From positions 1 through 5,678 of the forward strand of contig JAITQV010000024.1 in NCBI GenBank assembly GCA_031288765.1: a DNA stretch of 5,678 nucleotides. The letters are read 5' to 3'. This document shows, one piece after another, positions 5,545 through 5,678 of the stretch (position 1 is its first letter; every line of letters begins with the position of its first letter). The notes beneath the pieces are model-generated. The model worked only from the letters and a program-made list of their open reading frames with translations. It was not told the origin of the DNA and ran no database searches. The stretch is from Planctomycetaceae bacterium (lineage in GTDB: Bacteria > Planctomycetota > Planctomycetia > Pirellulales > Thermoguttaceae). Made by a program: the position numbers and the translations under genes.

Positions 5545-5678
5545 GTGCGCAAGATTATCCACAAAATATTTTCGTTTTTCTTCAAGTCCGAAGAGGACGA
5601 AAGTTTAAAAGTAGTTTCATCTTACCGTGACAACTATAAACGCCTTGATTTGCTTTTATCGAAACTTCCGGAGCTTCT
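5545..5678 (+). CDS. Hypothetical protein, N-terminal part, 3' truncated, GTG start
   Basis: The frame is open from 5545 to the window edge (44 codons and 2 bases). The GTG is preceded by aagagag (5533-5539), a reasonable Shine-Dalgarno 5 bases upstream, and by a candidate promoter at 5448-5475. No ATG is available in the frame upstream before the stop at 5485. The visible residues begin MRKIIHKIFSFFF, a basic, hydrophobic-aromatic start, then an acidic patch (KSEEDES) and a helical-looking leucine-rich segment (YKRLDLLLSKLPELL). The hydrophobic run is too short for a confident signal peptide or membrane helix. I do not recognise the family. Its own promoter-like sequence and the repeat before it suggest it is separate from the sugar cluster. 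Confidence 0.6.
   Translation, partial: MRKIIHKIFSFFFKSEEDESLKVVSSYRDNYKRLDLLLSKLPEL

Overview
The window is a single-strand run of genes (all +), AT-rich by eye, whose protein families point to a Planctomycetes bacterium. The signs are a DUF1559 protein ending in the H-X9-DG motif, a small companion lipoprotein with a 'GTVQYKGKPL' fold, a Tat-exported Gfo/Idh/MocA oxidoreductase, exported ThuA-domain proteins and a planctomycete-style sugar phosphate isomerase/epimerase. The low GC suggests a low-GC member of the Pirellulales, as found in animal-gut metagenomes. This lineage is an inference from family content, not from a marker gene.

Layout: 1-516 is the C-terminal part of a DUF1559 pseudopilin-like protein cut by the window edge. 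578-1051 is a small lipoprotein that probably belongs with it. 1108-2415 is a Tat-signal Gfo/Idh/MocA oxidoreductase with a clear Shine-Dalgarno. A 15-bp stem-loop (2432-2464) separates it from a first ThuA-domain protein (2502-3482, probable lipoprotein). Then come a TIM-barrel isomerase/epimerase (3564-4427, no signal peptide) and, 24 bp on, a second, shorter ThuA-domain protein with a classical signal peptide (4452-5189). A 355-bp non-coding stretch (5190-5544) holds an imperfect inverted repeat built from 9-bp 'cacggaaca' units and a plausible sigma70-type promoter. A GTG-started reading frame of unknown function (5545 onward) runs off the end.

How the genes may work together: a ThuB-like NAD(P)-dependent oxidoreductase beside ThuA proteins and an AP_endonuc_2-type TIM barrel matches the parts list of 3-keto-glycoside metabolism, known from the rhizobial ThuA/ThuB system. 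My working hypothesis is that 1108-5189 is a sugar or glycoside catabolic cluster in which oxidation at C3 and handling of the keto-sugar occur largely outside the cytoplasm, with the TIM barrel acting inside. No transporter, glycosidase or regulator lies in the window, so the substrate cannot be named. The genome neighbourhood looks ordinary for the group. The less expected items are the paired dissimilar ThuA paralogues, the stem-loop inside the cluster and the 9-bp-unit inverted repeat.
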